Shown one piece after another: positions 35,046 through 47,084 of a stretch of 64,000 nucleotides of DNA. Source of the DNA: Peromyscus leucopus. Taxonomy: Eukaryota; Chordata; Mammalia; Rodentia; Cricetidae. The notes under the pieces were generated by a model. That model did not search any database. It was not told the DNA's origin and saw only the letters and a list, made by a program, of their open reading frames with translations. The DNA lies in assembly GCF_004664715.2 (NCBI RefSeq), contig NC_051069.1, positions 69,896,647-69,960,646 of the forward strand. Direction: 5' to 3'. The position numbers and the translations under genes are program-made. Numbering within the stretch: the first letter of the stretch is position 1; each line of letters begins with the position of its first letter.

Positions 35046-36875
35046 TAAAAACATTATAGTAATCATGGTTAGGTCATAAAATTGCAGAGATAGCTACTGA
35101 TCAGTCTAGGAATCACAGATTTTGTCCTGTGAGTTATGGAAAGTCGTTGAAGAATTTCAACTGATACTCTAACTGATGTTTTGGTACCCTTATGAATGTA
35201 GTGTGTAGACTAAGTCAGACGAGAGAGATAAAGTAGAAAAATGAGGTAAAATTAAATTAGACATCTGTGTCTTGAATACCTTAGTAGCATTTTTGAGCAG
35301 TAGTGGCCAGCATCTTGGCTACCACATCTAAGATGGTATAGCAGATCATTGGATGCTTTTAACATTCTGCTTCTCTTCCTTCAGCCATATTCATTAGGCA
35401 GTCAAGTCAATATTTTCTATCAACTTTTACAAATATCATTTAATTTTGATTCTTCATCTTTACATTTCATTTTGCCAAGCCCCTAAGGCTGGAATTCAAT
35501 GGCTGTGTGGTACAGAGAGCTGCCTGTGAGGGCGGTGAAGCCACTCAGCCACACATTGAGCTTTCAGGGCATAGCCTAGCAGGGGAGCCTGCTGAGCACT
35601 GCAGATCTGGAACCCCACTCCAGCTTAGACTATTATCTTCCCCTGATGGGAGACAGACTGTTGTGGAGCTGCTAGCTGTGCAGTTCCAAAACAGAATGTT
35701 CCTTAGGTGGTGCCCCTCCTCCCCCTCCTCCTCCCCCTCCTTCTCTTTTCTTCCTTTTTGGGCTTGCTGTGCACGCATGTCTAGAACTGAGATAGCTTTC
35801 AATAGAGTTTTTAAAAATCTGGAGTGCATAAAATGTTGTTTAGCAGCAGCACTACTCTTTGAAAAGCACCATTTTACTTGCTTCTCAGGCTCTTGATACA
35901 CCTTGTCCTTGTTAGAAAAGTCTAAAGACTATCCATTATAGATGATTGAAAGTAATGATTTACTGAGCAATGTCTTACATATTATACTATATATTTGATC
36001 TAGACCTTTTAATTTCATAAATAGTACCATAGGTATTCTTATTTCACCTTTTCAAATGAAGTCCAAAGAAATTTAAAAAATATACTCAGGAGAACACAAA
36101 GATTTGCTAGCAGAAGTTTTTAAAGTTATCATTTTGCATATTAACTGGTGTGAGAAATGTGAAAAAATTTCAATGTGTAATAAAATAAAATATATGAAGA
36201 CAATGGACTGCATTTTAGTAGGTAAGAAAGGAAGATTATGTGCAATATCACATGAGGTAGTATACAAACTCATTTTGGACAAGGGTCATTAGAGATGAAA
36301 TGGAGCATTATTTCCTTGGCATTATAGGAATGATTGGACTAGATCAGCATTAGTAGTCAAAGTGAAGACAGTAACTAGTTTTTGCTGATTCAGCATCCCG
36401 TCTCCTGATTCACATCCCAGCCCGCAGACATCTGCAAGGCAGCTGCCTCTCCTAGAGACCAAGGTTTCAGAGTCTCCTCATCACCTCCCTATCACTAGCT
36501 TTTGAAATGCCATCCTTTCAGTTAGTAAAGTTTAAAGTGTGTCTAGGACTTTCCTTTTTGTTAGGTAGGTGAAATTATTGTCTATGTTACTGAGGCCAGT
36601 GTTACATGTTTTGCATCATCACAGCCACCAGTTTTTAGGGTTTTTTCCTCTATGATGGTATAGAAGGTATTTTTATTTTGACAGTTTGTGGACTCTGACC
36701 AAGTGACTGGAAGTCAAAAGTACACAAACATCTTTTGGGCCCATTGTTCATAAAATCAATAAATAATCCTAATTTGGAATAATTTAAGCATATTACCCAG
36801 TCTCAACATTCTATTTTAAAGTAAATGACAACATGTGTCCATCTTTGGTTGGGCTGCATTAATAAAAATTATTGA
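35046..36875. other. Mostly unassigned, low in repeats
   Basis: No clear repeat is recognised. Overlapping ORFs of 129 codons (+, 35507-35896) and 118 codons (-, 35545-35901) cover the same moderately GC-rich patch. They share no known domain, contain a C/T-rich tract (35716-35760), and probably reflect base composition rather than genes. Confidence 0.4.
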
Positions 36876-37478
36876 TGTATCCATATCCAACTCTTATTAA
36901 ATAAGAAACACAGAAACAATGCAAAAGAGAAAGCCGAGAGGTCAGAGCTCAGAGCCAAAATCTCACCCTTCCGCCTGCGGTGTCCCAGCCTCCCGAATCA
37001 GAGCCCTATTTCCTGTCTGTTCATCTATTTAAAGAGACAGAACAAGCCACAGCTATCTCACCTCACCAGTTCCTCAGCTGGTCCTGTTTCCTCAGACTGG
37101 AAGCTTCTGTGTCCTCATCCCAATAGCTCTCAGCTGAACTGTGTTGCTCCAAAGCCTGAAAGCTTAACCAGCCAAATGCTTCTAGTTTCTGGTCCTCACG
37201 CCTCATATATCTTTTTGCTTTCTATCACCACTCCCTGGGATTAAAGGCTGGTTTTCTGGGATTAAAGGAGTGTGTCACCACCATGCTTGGCTATTTCCAA
37301 TGTGGCCTTGAACTCACAGAGATCCAGAGGGATTTCTATCTCTGGAATGCTAGGATTAAAGGCGTGTGCCACCACTGCCACACTCTTGCTATGTCTCTAA
37401 TAGCTCTGACCCCCGGGCAACTTTATTTATTAACATACAATCAAAATCACATTTCAGTATAATTAGATTACCACCACA
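36876..37478 (-). mobile_element. LTR of the 31.3-kb family, opposite orientation
   Basis: On the minus strand it opens TGTGGTGGTAATC at 37478 and closes near 36876, about 603 bp. Shared landmarks in reverse are 'ggtgtgtgccaccactg'-type B1-like segments, 'gcctcatatatctttttgc' and 'tagctctcagctgaactgtg'. The flanks do not give a clear target-site duplication. It lies about 5 kb from the direct copy at 31314-31825. Confidence 0.85.
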
Positions 37479-40400
37479 AAAAATACTATAGCCTGGATGA
37501 TATAAACAGTGAACTCTCATTTACTGCATTTTGGGGAGATGTGAGTCAAAACAGACACACAACATATATTCTGTTTCATGTGGGCAGTCTCCTGATTTGC
37601 ACTCACTTTCCTGTGTTCTATGGTGGAGACAGAGTACCTTGGATTCTTCATCCTATTACAAATGTATTTGTCTCATTTATAAGATCTCCAACCCCATGAC
37701 TGTGCAGATGTCCCACTTCTGATCACCTTCACCTAAGAGATTTATGCTCCAACTTAGGAATTTGGGGGAGGACACAAGCATCCAGTTCAAAGCAATTTTC
37801 ATTATACCTTTGATATTATAGAGACCCAGTAATTGCTATGTAGAAATTAAAACATTGAATCTAACTAAGTTTATAAAGTGGTACAATAGAGACTTTTGTA
37901 TAATGAAACACTTGTAATTTCGCTGTTGGTTTATGGATTGAAAGAAGTGTTAAATAACTAACCTATGTAAATATTTTAGGAGTGATATAATGTTGCAAAT
38001 TATGAAATCACAATAAGTAATGCTTACGATGTGCAATGTATTGTCACTAGCACCAGCAGCAGAACCATTGGAGTATCCTTCATTACCTTCTTGAGTCCAG
38101 GTTTATAATATGCTCGAGAATACACTCATAAAAGAATAGCCAATAGATTGTCAAATTAATGTAATTTAAATATGCTTCACTCCTTTTGGAAATCCTCCAT
38201 TGGCAGTTTGTGATATGAAGGACTTCCCTTAATACTGTCTGTTTTCAGACGTGGTTTGGCAGCACTAACAGCATGCAGAGATTCAAATGAAAGGAGTTCA
38301 TCATTGGCGGTGCTCACCAAAAGCATTAGTTCCACCCCAGGCCTGCAGAAGGTTTGTTAAAACATTACTAGGAAAGTGCAATCCTTCCTTACCTAAAGGT
38401 TAGTTTGGCAAATACATTGGAAGTGAAATAGGCTGGTGTTCATGTATAAACAAATGGAAACCAGCACCACCATGTCTTCTGCCTCCTTTCCCCCTTCTTT
38501 TCCTTTATACATGTGCATTGAGAACAAGAAAGCAGTTACATACTTAGACATAGCCACTACACACCTGTGGATTTATGGTTTGGAAATAGGGGAGTACATA
38601 CACTGACATGTGTGTTTATTTTTTTCTTTATGCAATGAAAAGTAGGAATAAAGTATTCAACAATGAGTGTCAGTTGATGATATTCTCCATACAATACAAT
38701 GACACACAGCCATAAAATTATGTATAAAGTAATAGTTAAATCTATGTTTATTGAACTGTTACTGTACACTACTTACTACACTGAAAAATATGTTTAATTT
38801 TAACTTTCATAGCAGCTCAGTACCTTCTACACCACACCTGAAAGCCACATGTTAAGTTGATGACTGAAGGCAGATTCAGATCCAGGTGTGACTGTCTATC
38901 TGGCTCAAGCCTATCAGAGTTTATGCATATTTAATTGCAGAGAGATATATACATAGAATGTATTATTAAGGGAAATCATAGAAGGTTCTATGCGTAGTAT
39001 TATCATGCTAGAAATCTTTATATGTGTGGAGAAAAAAAGCTAGAAGGACATTACAAAGTGAAAACACTTATGGATGGTAAGAATGTGTGTATTTATAATT
39101 AATGTTTTACTTTGTTTTCTAACTTTTGTGCAGTGAGCATGTATTAATTTTATAGTAGAAAAATAAAGTTTCTCCCCCCCCCAGATCCCATGCCTGAAAT
39201 GTGAATTGTAACATTATTTCCAATGTAATTGGGAATAGTTTGAATGTCAAGCAGTAGATGAATTGTTTAATGAAACACAGCTCATCAATCTAGGGGAGCA
39301 ATATAAAACAAGTGATGGCTATTAAGCATACACAACAAATAGAGATTAATATAAAGTATTGTTCTTTGAAATAGGGGAGAACAGAAAACGTTACTCTAAA
39401 ATTCGGTTTTGCTAATACTCTGGTTATGAAGTAAATCCTTGTGTACAGTGAAAGGCCACAGTGTATAGGATAAAAATGAAGTATTTTCAGGATCGGGAGT
39501 GATCAGACTATTTTATTTTGTGTTTTATGTGTGAAAAGTATTGTCAAGCATTCAGTATCTATGATAAGGTAAACTGCTGGATTTATAAAAGCGGAGGTGT
39601 CTAAGTGAAATGCTTGGTCTACTTTGCTATGACTCAAAGACATGTGCTTCTCGGGCAATCAGAAGGGTGAGGTTTGACTTTCAACATCTTCAGCATCCTC
39701 AGAAGTGATATGCCAGGCAGGGCTGCCTCTGGTTTCCTTCCGCACTTACCAGACCTATTCCTCCAGATTGCTGCCAGCTCAAATTAGAAAGCAACCTGAG
39801 TAAAAGTTCCCCAGACAGGTTGTCTTGCCTGTTTTGACAAATGCTGCATACTCCGTCCCTGGGGTCATGGCAAATGACAGGATGTGAAAAGTGAAGAGAA
39901 AATGCTTCTCTGGCGCTCTCTCTTCCCTGGTTTGCTGACTAAGACAAGCAGTGCAGAAAGCCTGCAGCTTCTAGCTGCACAGTTCCAGAGGGCATCCACA
40001 AAGGCAAAATGTGTCTCCTGCCCAGAGGTAGACCTGCCACCTCAGCATGTGTCATGCCTCTGGGGTAGTGGAAGGAAATCTGGCTACTTGCCCGGTTTTC
40101 TTTCTGAGCCCAGGTACGGAGGAGGCCAAATATCAAGCTGCCTGTTTCTGAACCAAGTGACTTACCTGTCTCCTTTCTTCTCTCTCCAGTTCACTTCCCG
40201 CACAAAGGTTGTCACTGGTAGATAAAAATGCATCATAGTAGTTCCTCAGCTGCGTGCTGTGAGAGTGACCTTAGCGAGTCATTCAATGTCAGCCAGGACT
40301 CTTCAGTGTGTGTGCTTGCTTTTACACATATTATCATTCTCCTGCCTTTCCCCCCATGAATTATAATTGAATTGTAGAGAAGTTGACCTCTTTAGCTGCT

Positions 40401-40738
40401 GTGACAAATCAAGGCATGATTTTTGATGATTTTATTTTTCCTAAAGAAAGGAAGAAATACACTACATGAGCCAGGTTTGCTTACCGAGAAGTAGCAATCC
40501 AGAAGTTCAAAACCTTTTCCTAACTAGATTGCACCCAGGTGATCATGACTTGCCATGCCTTGAGTATCAGATGTCTGAAATGGAAATATGGATGCCACAA
40601 ATATTGCGCTGACAAGTCTTCATACTGTAAACCTTTTGGGGAACTCTAGTCTAAAGATATGGGTTTGGCATCTAAGGGAGCAGGCAAAGTCGGTGACTCA
40701 ATATATGCTACTCCTCTGCGCCGTTCCCAGCGGTATTG
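37479..40738. other. Repeat-poor unassigned interval
   Basis: Few mobile elements are recognisable here. The 39640-40225 part is less AT-rich than its surroundings. It includes an open frame (39884-40225, 113 codons, no known domain) and a strong pyrimidine-rich AG site at about 40188. I cannot assign it to a gene. A weak MIR-like patch lies near 40230-40300. Confidence 0.4.
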
Positions 40739-40967
40739 GATTCTGTACAGTCAAGTAGAAGTGCTGATTTCCTATGTTTGGGACTGACATGTAACTAACA
40801 CTGAGCATGTAAACATGTGAAAACAGATGTAGGAATTATGAATGGATGTCATCACTGGAGAGTCCTTTAATCCTGCAAAATAAAATAGTAGCTACAATCT
40901 TTAGTATAGTAATTCCTAATCATTAAAAATCTGAGTGGCTATAAAATCCAAACCAATTCATAACAAG
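40739..40967. repeat. Long direct repeat, copy 1 (left of LTR)
   Basis: This ~229-bp segment starts in 'ggattctgtacag' and ends in 'ccaattcataacaag'. It recurs at 41311-41538 with roughly 90 percent identity by eye and a small indel. The LTR starts at the next base. Confidence 0.95.
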
Positions 40968-41310
40968 TGCTGTGGGATAATGTCCTTGTACACTGGTTTA
41001 ATAAAATGCTGATTGGCCAGTAGCCAGGCAGGAAGTATAGGTGGAACAAGCAGACAAAGAGAATTCTGGGTAGAGGAAGGTCTGAGTCAGGAGTCACCAG
41101 CCAGATACAGAGGAAGCAAAATAACAAGACAGAACTGAGAAAAGGTACTAAGCCACATGGCTAAACATAGATAAGAATTATGGGTTAATTTAAGTGTAAG
41201 AGGTAGTCAGTAATAAGCCTGAGCTAATGACCAAGCAGCTATAATTAATATAAGCTTCTGAGTGATTATTTTATAAATGGGCCATGGGACTGTGGGGGCT
41301 TGATGGGTAC
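40968..41310 (+). mobile_element. LTR of the 5.4/57.2-kb family, between long direct repeats
   Basis: It opens TGCTGTGGGATAATG and carries the family blocks 'ctgattggccagtagccagg', 'gggttaatttaagtgtaaga' and 'cctgagctaatgaccaagca'. The last bases of the family's end (..CTTCTGGCTACA in the 13-kb copy) are missing or merged into the start of repeat copy 2 (..GAATTCTGTACA). The left flank hexamer AACAAG (40962-40967) reappears only at the end of copy 2 (41533-41538). Confidence 0.85.
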
Positions 41311-41538
41311 TGAATTCTGTACAGTTAAGTACAAGTGCTGATTTCCTAGGTTTGGGATTGACATGTAAAATTAAGCATATAAACATGTGAAAATAGATTT
41401 AGGAATTATGAATGGATGTTATCACTGGAAAAATCTTTTACTCCTGCAAAATAAAATACTATCTACAATCTTTAGTGTAGTAATTCCTAATCATTAAAAA
41501 ACTGAGTGGCTATAAAATCCAAACCAATTCATAACAAG
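41311..41538. repeat. Long direct repeat, copy 2 (right of LTR)
   Basis: Second copy of the 40739-40967 segment. It differs at about 20 positions plus a gap near 41367. It continues without interruption into unique sequence at 41539 (GTTCTATC). Confidence 0.95.
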
Positions 41539-41839
41539 GTTCTATCATTTTTCTTATTAAACTGACTTCCTTAGTTAAAAAAATTTGCATTGTTTGACCA
41601 ACAATTACTTTTTGCCAAGAGGAACTGTTCTCTTTCTAAACCTTCTCAGGTACAGGGGAGTGATATATATATATCTCCATTCCTAACTTCACAGTTGAGT
41701 TTTGATAGTCCTGAATGAGGCTAGTCTAGAAAGCCACAGTAACAGGCTCAGCAGTGAAGACATCCCGAGTCAAATGTATGAGGAGGATTATGTTAAAGTT
41801 TCTGAGAGAAGCTTTGGCTTAAATAAAACTACTATTTAT

Positions 41840-42930
41840 ATTAATTCTTTGAGAATTAACATGCAATGTATCTTAATCACATTTACTCTTGTCTGCTAAT
41901 TCCTCCCATATCCACCTTGAGTCCCCTACTGCACAGACTGCAGTTTGTATTGCCCAATTAGTCCTGGCTGTGGCTCTGCTTTAGAGTGTTGTCAGCCCAC
42001 AAGGAGTCATATCACTAAAAAAAGCCTTTTCCAGAAGCTATCAAATGCCAAAAGCACCTCATTGAGTGGTGGGATTTTGTTCCTAATTTCTTCCCTCCAT
42101 GCTAGTATTTTGTCTGGCTTGAGCCTGTGCAGGTCATGAGCACAATGTCACATTTGTTGTTAGTTCTTAACGTGAGGCAGCCCTGTTATATCCAGAAAAT
42201 GCAGTTTCCTTGATGTTATCCACCACTGCTACCTCTTACAATTTCTTTGGCCATTCTTCTATGAAGAGCTCCGAGCCTTGGATGAGGGGTGTGATAAGTA
42301 TGTCTCATTTAGGACTGAACACTCTATAGTCTCCTATTTCTTTTACATATTGACCAGTTGCCTATTAACTCTTTGTGTTAATTACCATCTACTGCAAGAA
42401 TGTTCTCTGATGTGGGTTGAGATATGTGCTGATCTATGGTGACAACAATAAATCATTGGGAGCTACTTTAATACTAGGTACAATTTAGGAGACTAATAGC
42501 ATTGGATTTTCTCCTGTGGCCTGTGACCTATTTATCCACAAGTTCTTGGCTACATTAAAAGTGCCAGCTAGGGGTAACAGTTCATGAATAAGGTGTTATA
42601 TATAACCAGAAAGTTGCCATTTACTCCAAGAATATTTCTATAGCATTACAACAGTGAGCACATTTTCAAGGCCAGTCGTTGTTGTGCCTTGTAGGGTTTT
42701 TAGAGATGGATGAGATTCATGATGACTTTTCTCTTTCACTAGTATGCAAAGCACCTTCCAGCACTATGAAATCTAGTCAGTAGAAGTGAAGCTTCCAGGT
42801 TAGTACCAGCTTAATTTCTCCATGTTCTGTGACTCAAGTATATGGTATCTTCAGAAATAAGGCCCTACCACCAAATTCTAGAGAGTAGCCAATAATGCTT
42901 GGGCATCCACTTTTTATGGTAATACTGTTT
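41840..42930 (-). mobile_element. L1 3' UTR (older Lx-type), minus strand
   Basis: It carries the same block order as 22945-24575, with 'tctgtctggcttgagcc'-like text, 'ggttgagatatgtgctgatc', 'ccttccagcactatgaaatc' and 'ttcagaaataaggccctacc'. Noncoding. ORFs within it are accidental. Confidence 0.75.
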
Positions 42931-42948
42931 AAAGAAAAGGCATATGGG

Positions 42949-42949
<1 letters not shown>

Positions 42950-43000
<51 letters not shown>
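42950..43000. repeat. (CA)n microsatellite, about 25 units
   Basis: Uninterrupted CA dinucleotides that directly follow the L1 fragment and encode the THTHTH stretch of one frame. Long pure arrays are typically length-polymorphic. Confidence 0.97.
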
Positions 43001-43002
<2 letters not shown>

Positions 43003-43879
43003 CATGAACTTATGTGTATGGCTGTGATTTTAAGGATGATGTTGTGTCAGTTTTGGTTTGAGGTTCAAGATTATGAATTTACTGTACATAGCCATGACAA
43101 GTACTTACCTAGTTATTTCTTTGCATCTTTGTGTTGTTGGTCTGTCCCTATAACTCATTGTTGTCTGAATTGTCAGGATAAATCACATTTTTATATAATG
43201 CTTTGATAAGCTCTAATCAGAAAGTCATAGTCATAGCTTTCAGAACTACAGAGCGATGATTTTTTTCTTTTGAATTTCTCTTTGCTATTTGTAGAGACAA
43301 AAAGTCTCACATTCATTTACTGAGTAATCAGACAAAAGAGGTGGCTATTAATTGACACACCAAGCTTTAAGGCTGGAGGGTAGCAAGGCTGTATTTTCTT
43401 ATCAAGCTGCAAAGGAAGTCTTAAAGACACACGTAATGGATGTACACATAGATTCATGTACACACATCGGTCCATAGTCAGGGTATACCTTCTTCTGTTG
43501 CTTTACAGCTGTGGTGTATAGTCAGGATGACTGTTTGCAGATCAGTCCAATGGGCACATATATAGCACTGCGGTTACCTCCTCAGGGTTAGGCAGGATGG
43601 TGGAGGAAGGTAGCATGCTTAGGATGTAGAGATTCAGAGTTTGTCTCCTCTTCAAGGAAGGAGAGCTACTTAAGAGTCATGGAGCAATCTGCTCCATGTG
43701 TGGCAGTTGGTTTTGTTAGATGGTCAAAATCCTGAAATAAGTGCACTTTAAGAAAAGACTGGAGATATTCGGGAAGTTATTACATGAGTCTTTATGAATC
43801 TCTGTGAGACTATTTTATCTTATTTGAATGCTGTTCATCAGGCTCTCACCACAGTAAGCTCACTTTGACAAGAAACTTC
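43001..43879. other. Unassigned sequence
   Basis: Nothing recognisable as gene or repeat. Confidence 0.35.
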
Positions 43880-44520
43880 AGAGAAAAGAGTATATATTGG
43901 GAGAGTAACATAGGAAAACATTCTCAACCTCATTAGTTAGTGGCAAAAATGCAAATTAAAACCTCAGTGAATTCCTACCAAACACCTAACAAAATGACTA
44001 ATATTAAGAAGACAGAAAACATTCTCAAAATGTTGGATCACCACATGTTGGGTTTGTAGAGCAACCAAGAGACTTTCTAAGCCTTGTGGTTGGAGTGCCA
44101 ATAGCAAGTTTCTACTATGGAAAACTATTCGGCATTAGTTCCCCAAGGACTCACCATTTATTTACTATTCTGACAATTTGATATTCTGTAGTGATGAAAA
44201 GGAGGAGATAACAACCACATTTAATGACATGAACAGAAATCACAATGTGAAACAAGTGAAGCCTGACAGAAAGAAAACATCCTGCATGAATTTATGTATG
44301 CAAAGTTAAAAACAGGCAATGCTAATACATGATTCAAAGTGAGAAGGGGAGGGGGCAATTCTTGGGAGAGAACTCGTAGGTTGTTGGTAATACTTCCTTC
44401 TTGATCTGCTTGTAGTTGTGGGGCAGTTCTTATTTTATAGACAGTATTTGCATTGTTTATGTTGGTGTAACTTTCTCTGCGTTATGTTGATCAAAACATT
44501 TAAACAGTAAAATGTGAACA
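43880..44520 (+). mobile_element. Ancient L1/HAL1-like 3' fragment
   Basis: 'aaaatgcaaattaaaacctc', 'accaaacacctaacaaaatg' and 'caaaatgttggatcacc' resemble the C-terminal ORF2 region of old L1s. Downstream text such as 'atttgcattgtttatgttgg' may be its 3' UTR. Heavily decayed. Confidence 0.55.
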
Positions 44521-45000
44521 GCTATTATCTCAGAATACAATATGATATCTTAAATTGAAAAGGTTCTAGTGATTGCACATGAATCACATGAAACACATGA
44601 TGGAAACACCTGAAATGAGGGATATTCTTGAGTTTACAATGATAGTAACAATAGGGAGTACATTGATCTTTGGCTGGTGTTAGGACTCCTACTTTTCATG
44701 ACTTGGGCTTTGGGCTAGATATTCAAACCTCCTTTTCTCCTCCAGTCTATGCCAGCCCATGTTCAAGTCAGCTCCAGAAAGGGTGTCAAGAATGAGGTTA
44801 GTAGTTTGAACTGGGTAGCCGGTATGGCAATTTAGCTCCAGGATCTAGCTTCTTGAAAGGCAGCATCACCTCTACCCCCATCCCAGTTACTTCCTTTCTA
44901 TAACAAATTAAAGGCAAAGAAGTGTGTCATCCAGGGGCATGTGGACTGCTTTGTTATCTTAAATATCCAACCACAGGCCATCCTTGTTTATAAATGTTTT

Positions 45001-45121
45001 GCTTTTGGCTTTTTGAGCTAGAGTCTTACTATCTAGCTCAAGTTGCCTTTCATTCATGGTAATTTATTTGCCTCAGTCTCTCAAATGCTAGGATTATAGG
45101 TATTAACCATGATGACCAGCT
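45001..45121 (-). mobile_element. Ancient B1-like SINE (minus strand)
   Basis: 'ctttttgagctagagtctta', 'cagtctctcaaatgctagga' and 'ttataggtattaaccatga' follow the reversed B1/proto-B1 order, with heavy divergence. Confidence 0.7.
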
Positions 45122-46252
45122 TTAGAAATATTTTGAAGCCACTAGTCACTAGCAGAGAAAGAGGGTTATACGACTTGAATGTTTATATGCTAGCAATGGA
45201 TATTCCCTTAAGGCCCGAATGCCTGCTCCTTACTCTTATACTTCAGACTTCTTGAGACAATAGAAGGGAAGCAATTGTGTAATACATTTTGAAAAATGTA
45301 ATTAATAAATCTTGAGATGGTTAATTTCTAAGAGAATTCCTAGAATGTAATTGCTATTTACCTATTGGACTTCACTTGTTTCAAAGAAGATGGATTTTTA
45401 AAAAAGTCTTTTTGCTTATAATAATTTAAAATTCTACCTTTTATATGCTGGCCCAGAATTCACTCAAGAGATGGACCCATGCTTTTGGACACTGGTCATT
45501 AATATGTTTAACCTTGGACATACTAATTCCATTTCTGTCTGTGTTTTAGAGAAAGTGCTGAGTTATCTTCATTGCTACAAACATTCTAATTCCTTTAGGA
45601 AATGGCTGGGAATAAATAGCCATTTGAAATATCTTCACCTACTAAGAATTTATCAAATAAAAGACTTGTCAAACCCAAACATAATAGTTAATATCATTTT
45701 TTTCTACTCATGGAGAGTCCCTAAAGTGTCTACTGTTTTGTGAAGCAACATTAATCTTAAGTCCACATGGAATTAAAGATATTTTAATTAAGCATATAGC
45801 TTGGCACTTTATAACCTCAACTTTGAAGATGATAAAGCATTTTGTAATGGTCATTGAATTAAGCACTCCCAGGACTGTTACAGACACTGGTAGAAAGGAT
45901 AATTACCCAATTATTCTAGATCGAGACTCAAAAGACATGAAGTAGATAGTATGAAAGTAAGGCTTCAACAACAGCTTGCCTTTCAGAAATGCATTTACAA
46001 AGTTGCTGACTCAAGAGGAATCATTTATGATATTGGAACAGGATTCATATTTAATCATTCACTCAACAAATATCAGTTCTGCACTTAATATTTACATTTT
46101 TCTAAGCATTTGAGATGAAAATGTGACAGAGTTATGGTACTTATAGACTTGTGTTGGCAGGAGATTAAAAAAAAACCTTGTGGTCTTCTGGACTAGGAAG
46201 GATAGTATTGGGAGAAAATATCCCACTGAGTTTGTCTTGGCAGTGCGGACAC

Positions 46253-46257
<5 letters not shown>
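45122..46257. other. Unassigned sequence
   Basis: No gene recognised. ORF 45471-45743 (90 codons) lacks any known domain. Confidence 0.35.

Positions 46258-46309
<52 letters not shown>
46258..46309. repeat. (AC)n microsatellite, about 26 units
   Basis: Pure AC array. It produces the CVCVCV tract in the minus-strand ORF 46092-46316. Confidence 0.97.
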
Positions 46310-46311
<2 letters not shown>

Positions 46312-47084
46312 TACACACCTACTAGAAAGTATCAGGGTACTAATAAATGAGTGAAAATCACAGGGTTAGGGTGAAGTATAAATTTCTTAGCAGTGGCTTC
46401 GTATTTAAGGCTTTTTTCTTCCCTCTTCACTTTCCTTGTGTGGGGACATTTACTGATTCTATACAGGTGGCTGAGAACAGAGATTTTAATAGCTTCACAG
46501 ACTAGGGGTGCAAGGGGTAGATAAAAAACAGTCAAATAAGGTCAATGCTAGCTGCAATAGCACACATTTACAACTATACTTCTCCCTAGCTGTAGAAAAC
46601 ACACTCTTTTCCAATACATGTTGAGCATTTACATGTATGGGCCATAAAGCAGCTCTCATTGCATTTGGAAGGACTGAAGGCATACATAGTATGGTGCTTT
46701 ATTGCAATGGATTTGTGCCAGAAATAAATAATGTAAGGATAACTAGAAAATCACCAATACATTTGAATTAAAAAAGGTGAATAAGTAAGGAACTCATGGG
46801 TGAAGATAATTCACAATGGATATCAGAAGATAACTTGAATAAAGTGAAAACTAAAATAGAATATAGCAAAATTTGTGGAATATCATTAGAGCCCTACTTA
46901 GAAATTTGTCCTTCTTTTTATGTGTATTAGAAAAATTTAAAAAACTATTGTGAAAACTAATGAACATAATATTCATGATATGAATGAATAAAGACTATGA
47001 AACTAAACCAGAAGAGAATAGAGGGAAGGAAATAGATTTAAAGGCCGAAATTTGAAAATAAACATGAACAATAAAGAGCATCAC
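46310..47084. other. AT-rich unassigned sequence
   Basis: No gene seen. The right part may contain additional decayed L1. Confidence 0.35.

Noticed and set aside
35507..35901. A protein-coding gene on either strand
   Set aside because: No recognisable domain on either strand. Kept only as a low-interest finding.
36876..37478. 6-bp target-site duplication for the minus-strand LTR (AAAAAT on the right)
   Set aside because: AAAAAT also occurs a few bases from the left end, but not at the inferred terminus, so the match may be chance in A-rich flanks.
42895..43206. 103-codon ORF with a Thr-His repeat
   Set aside because: It spans an L1 edge and the (CA)n array; no protein family.
46092..46316. 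Cysteine/valine-repeat peptide
   Set aside because: Direct translation of the (AC)n microsatellite.
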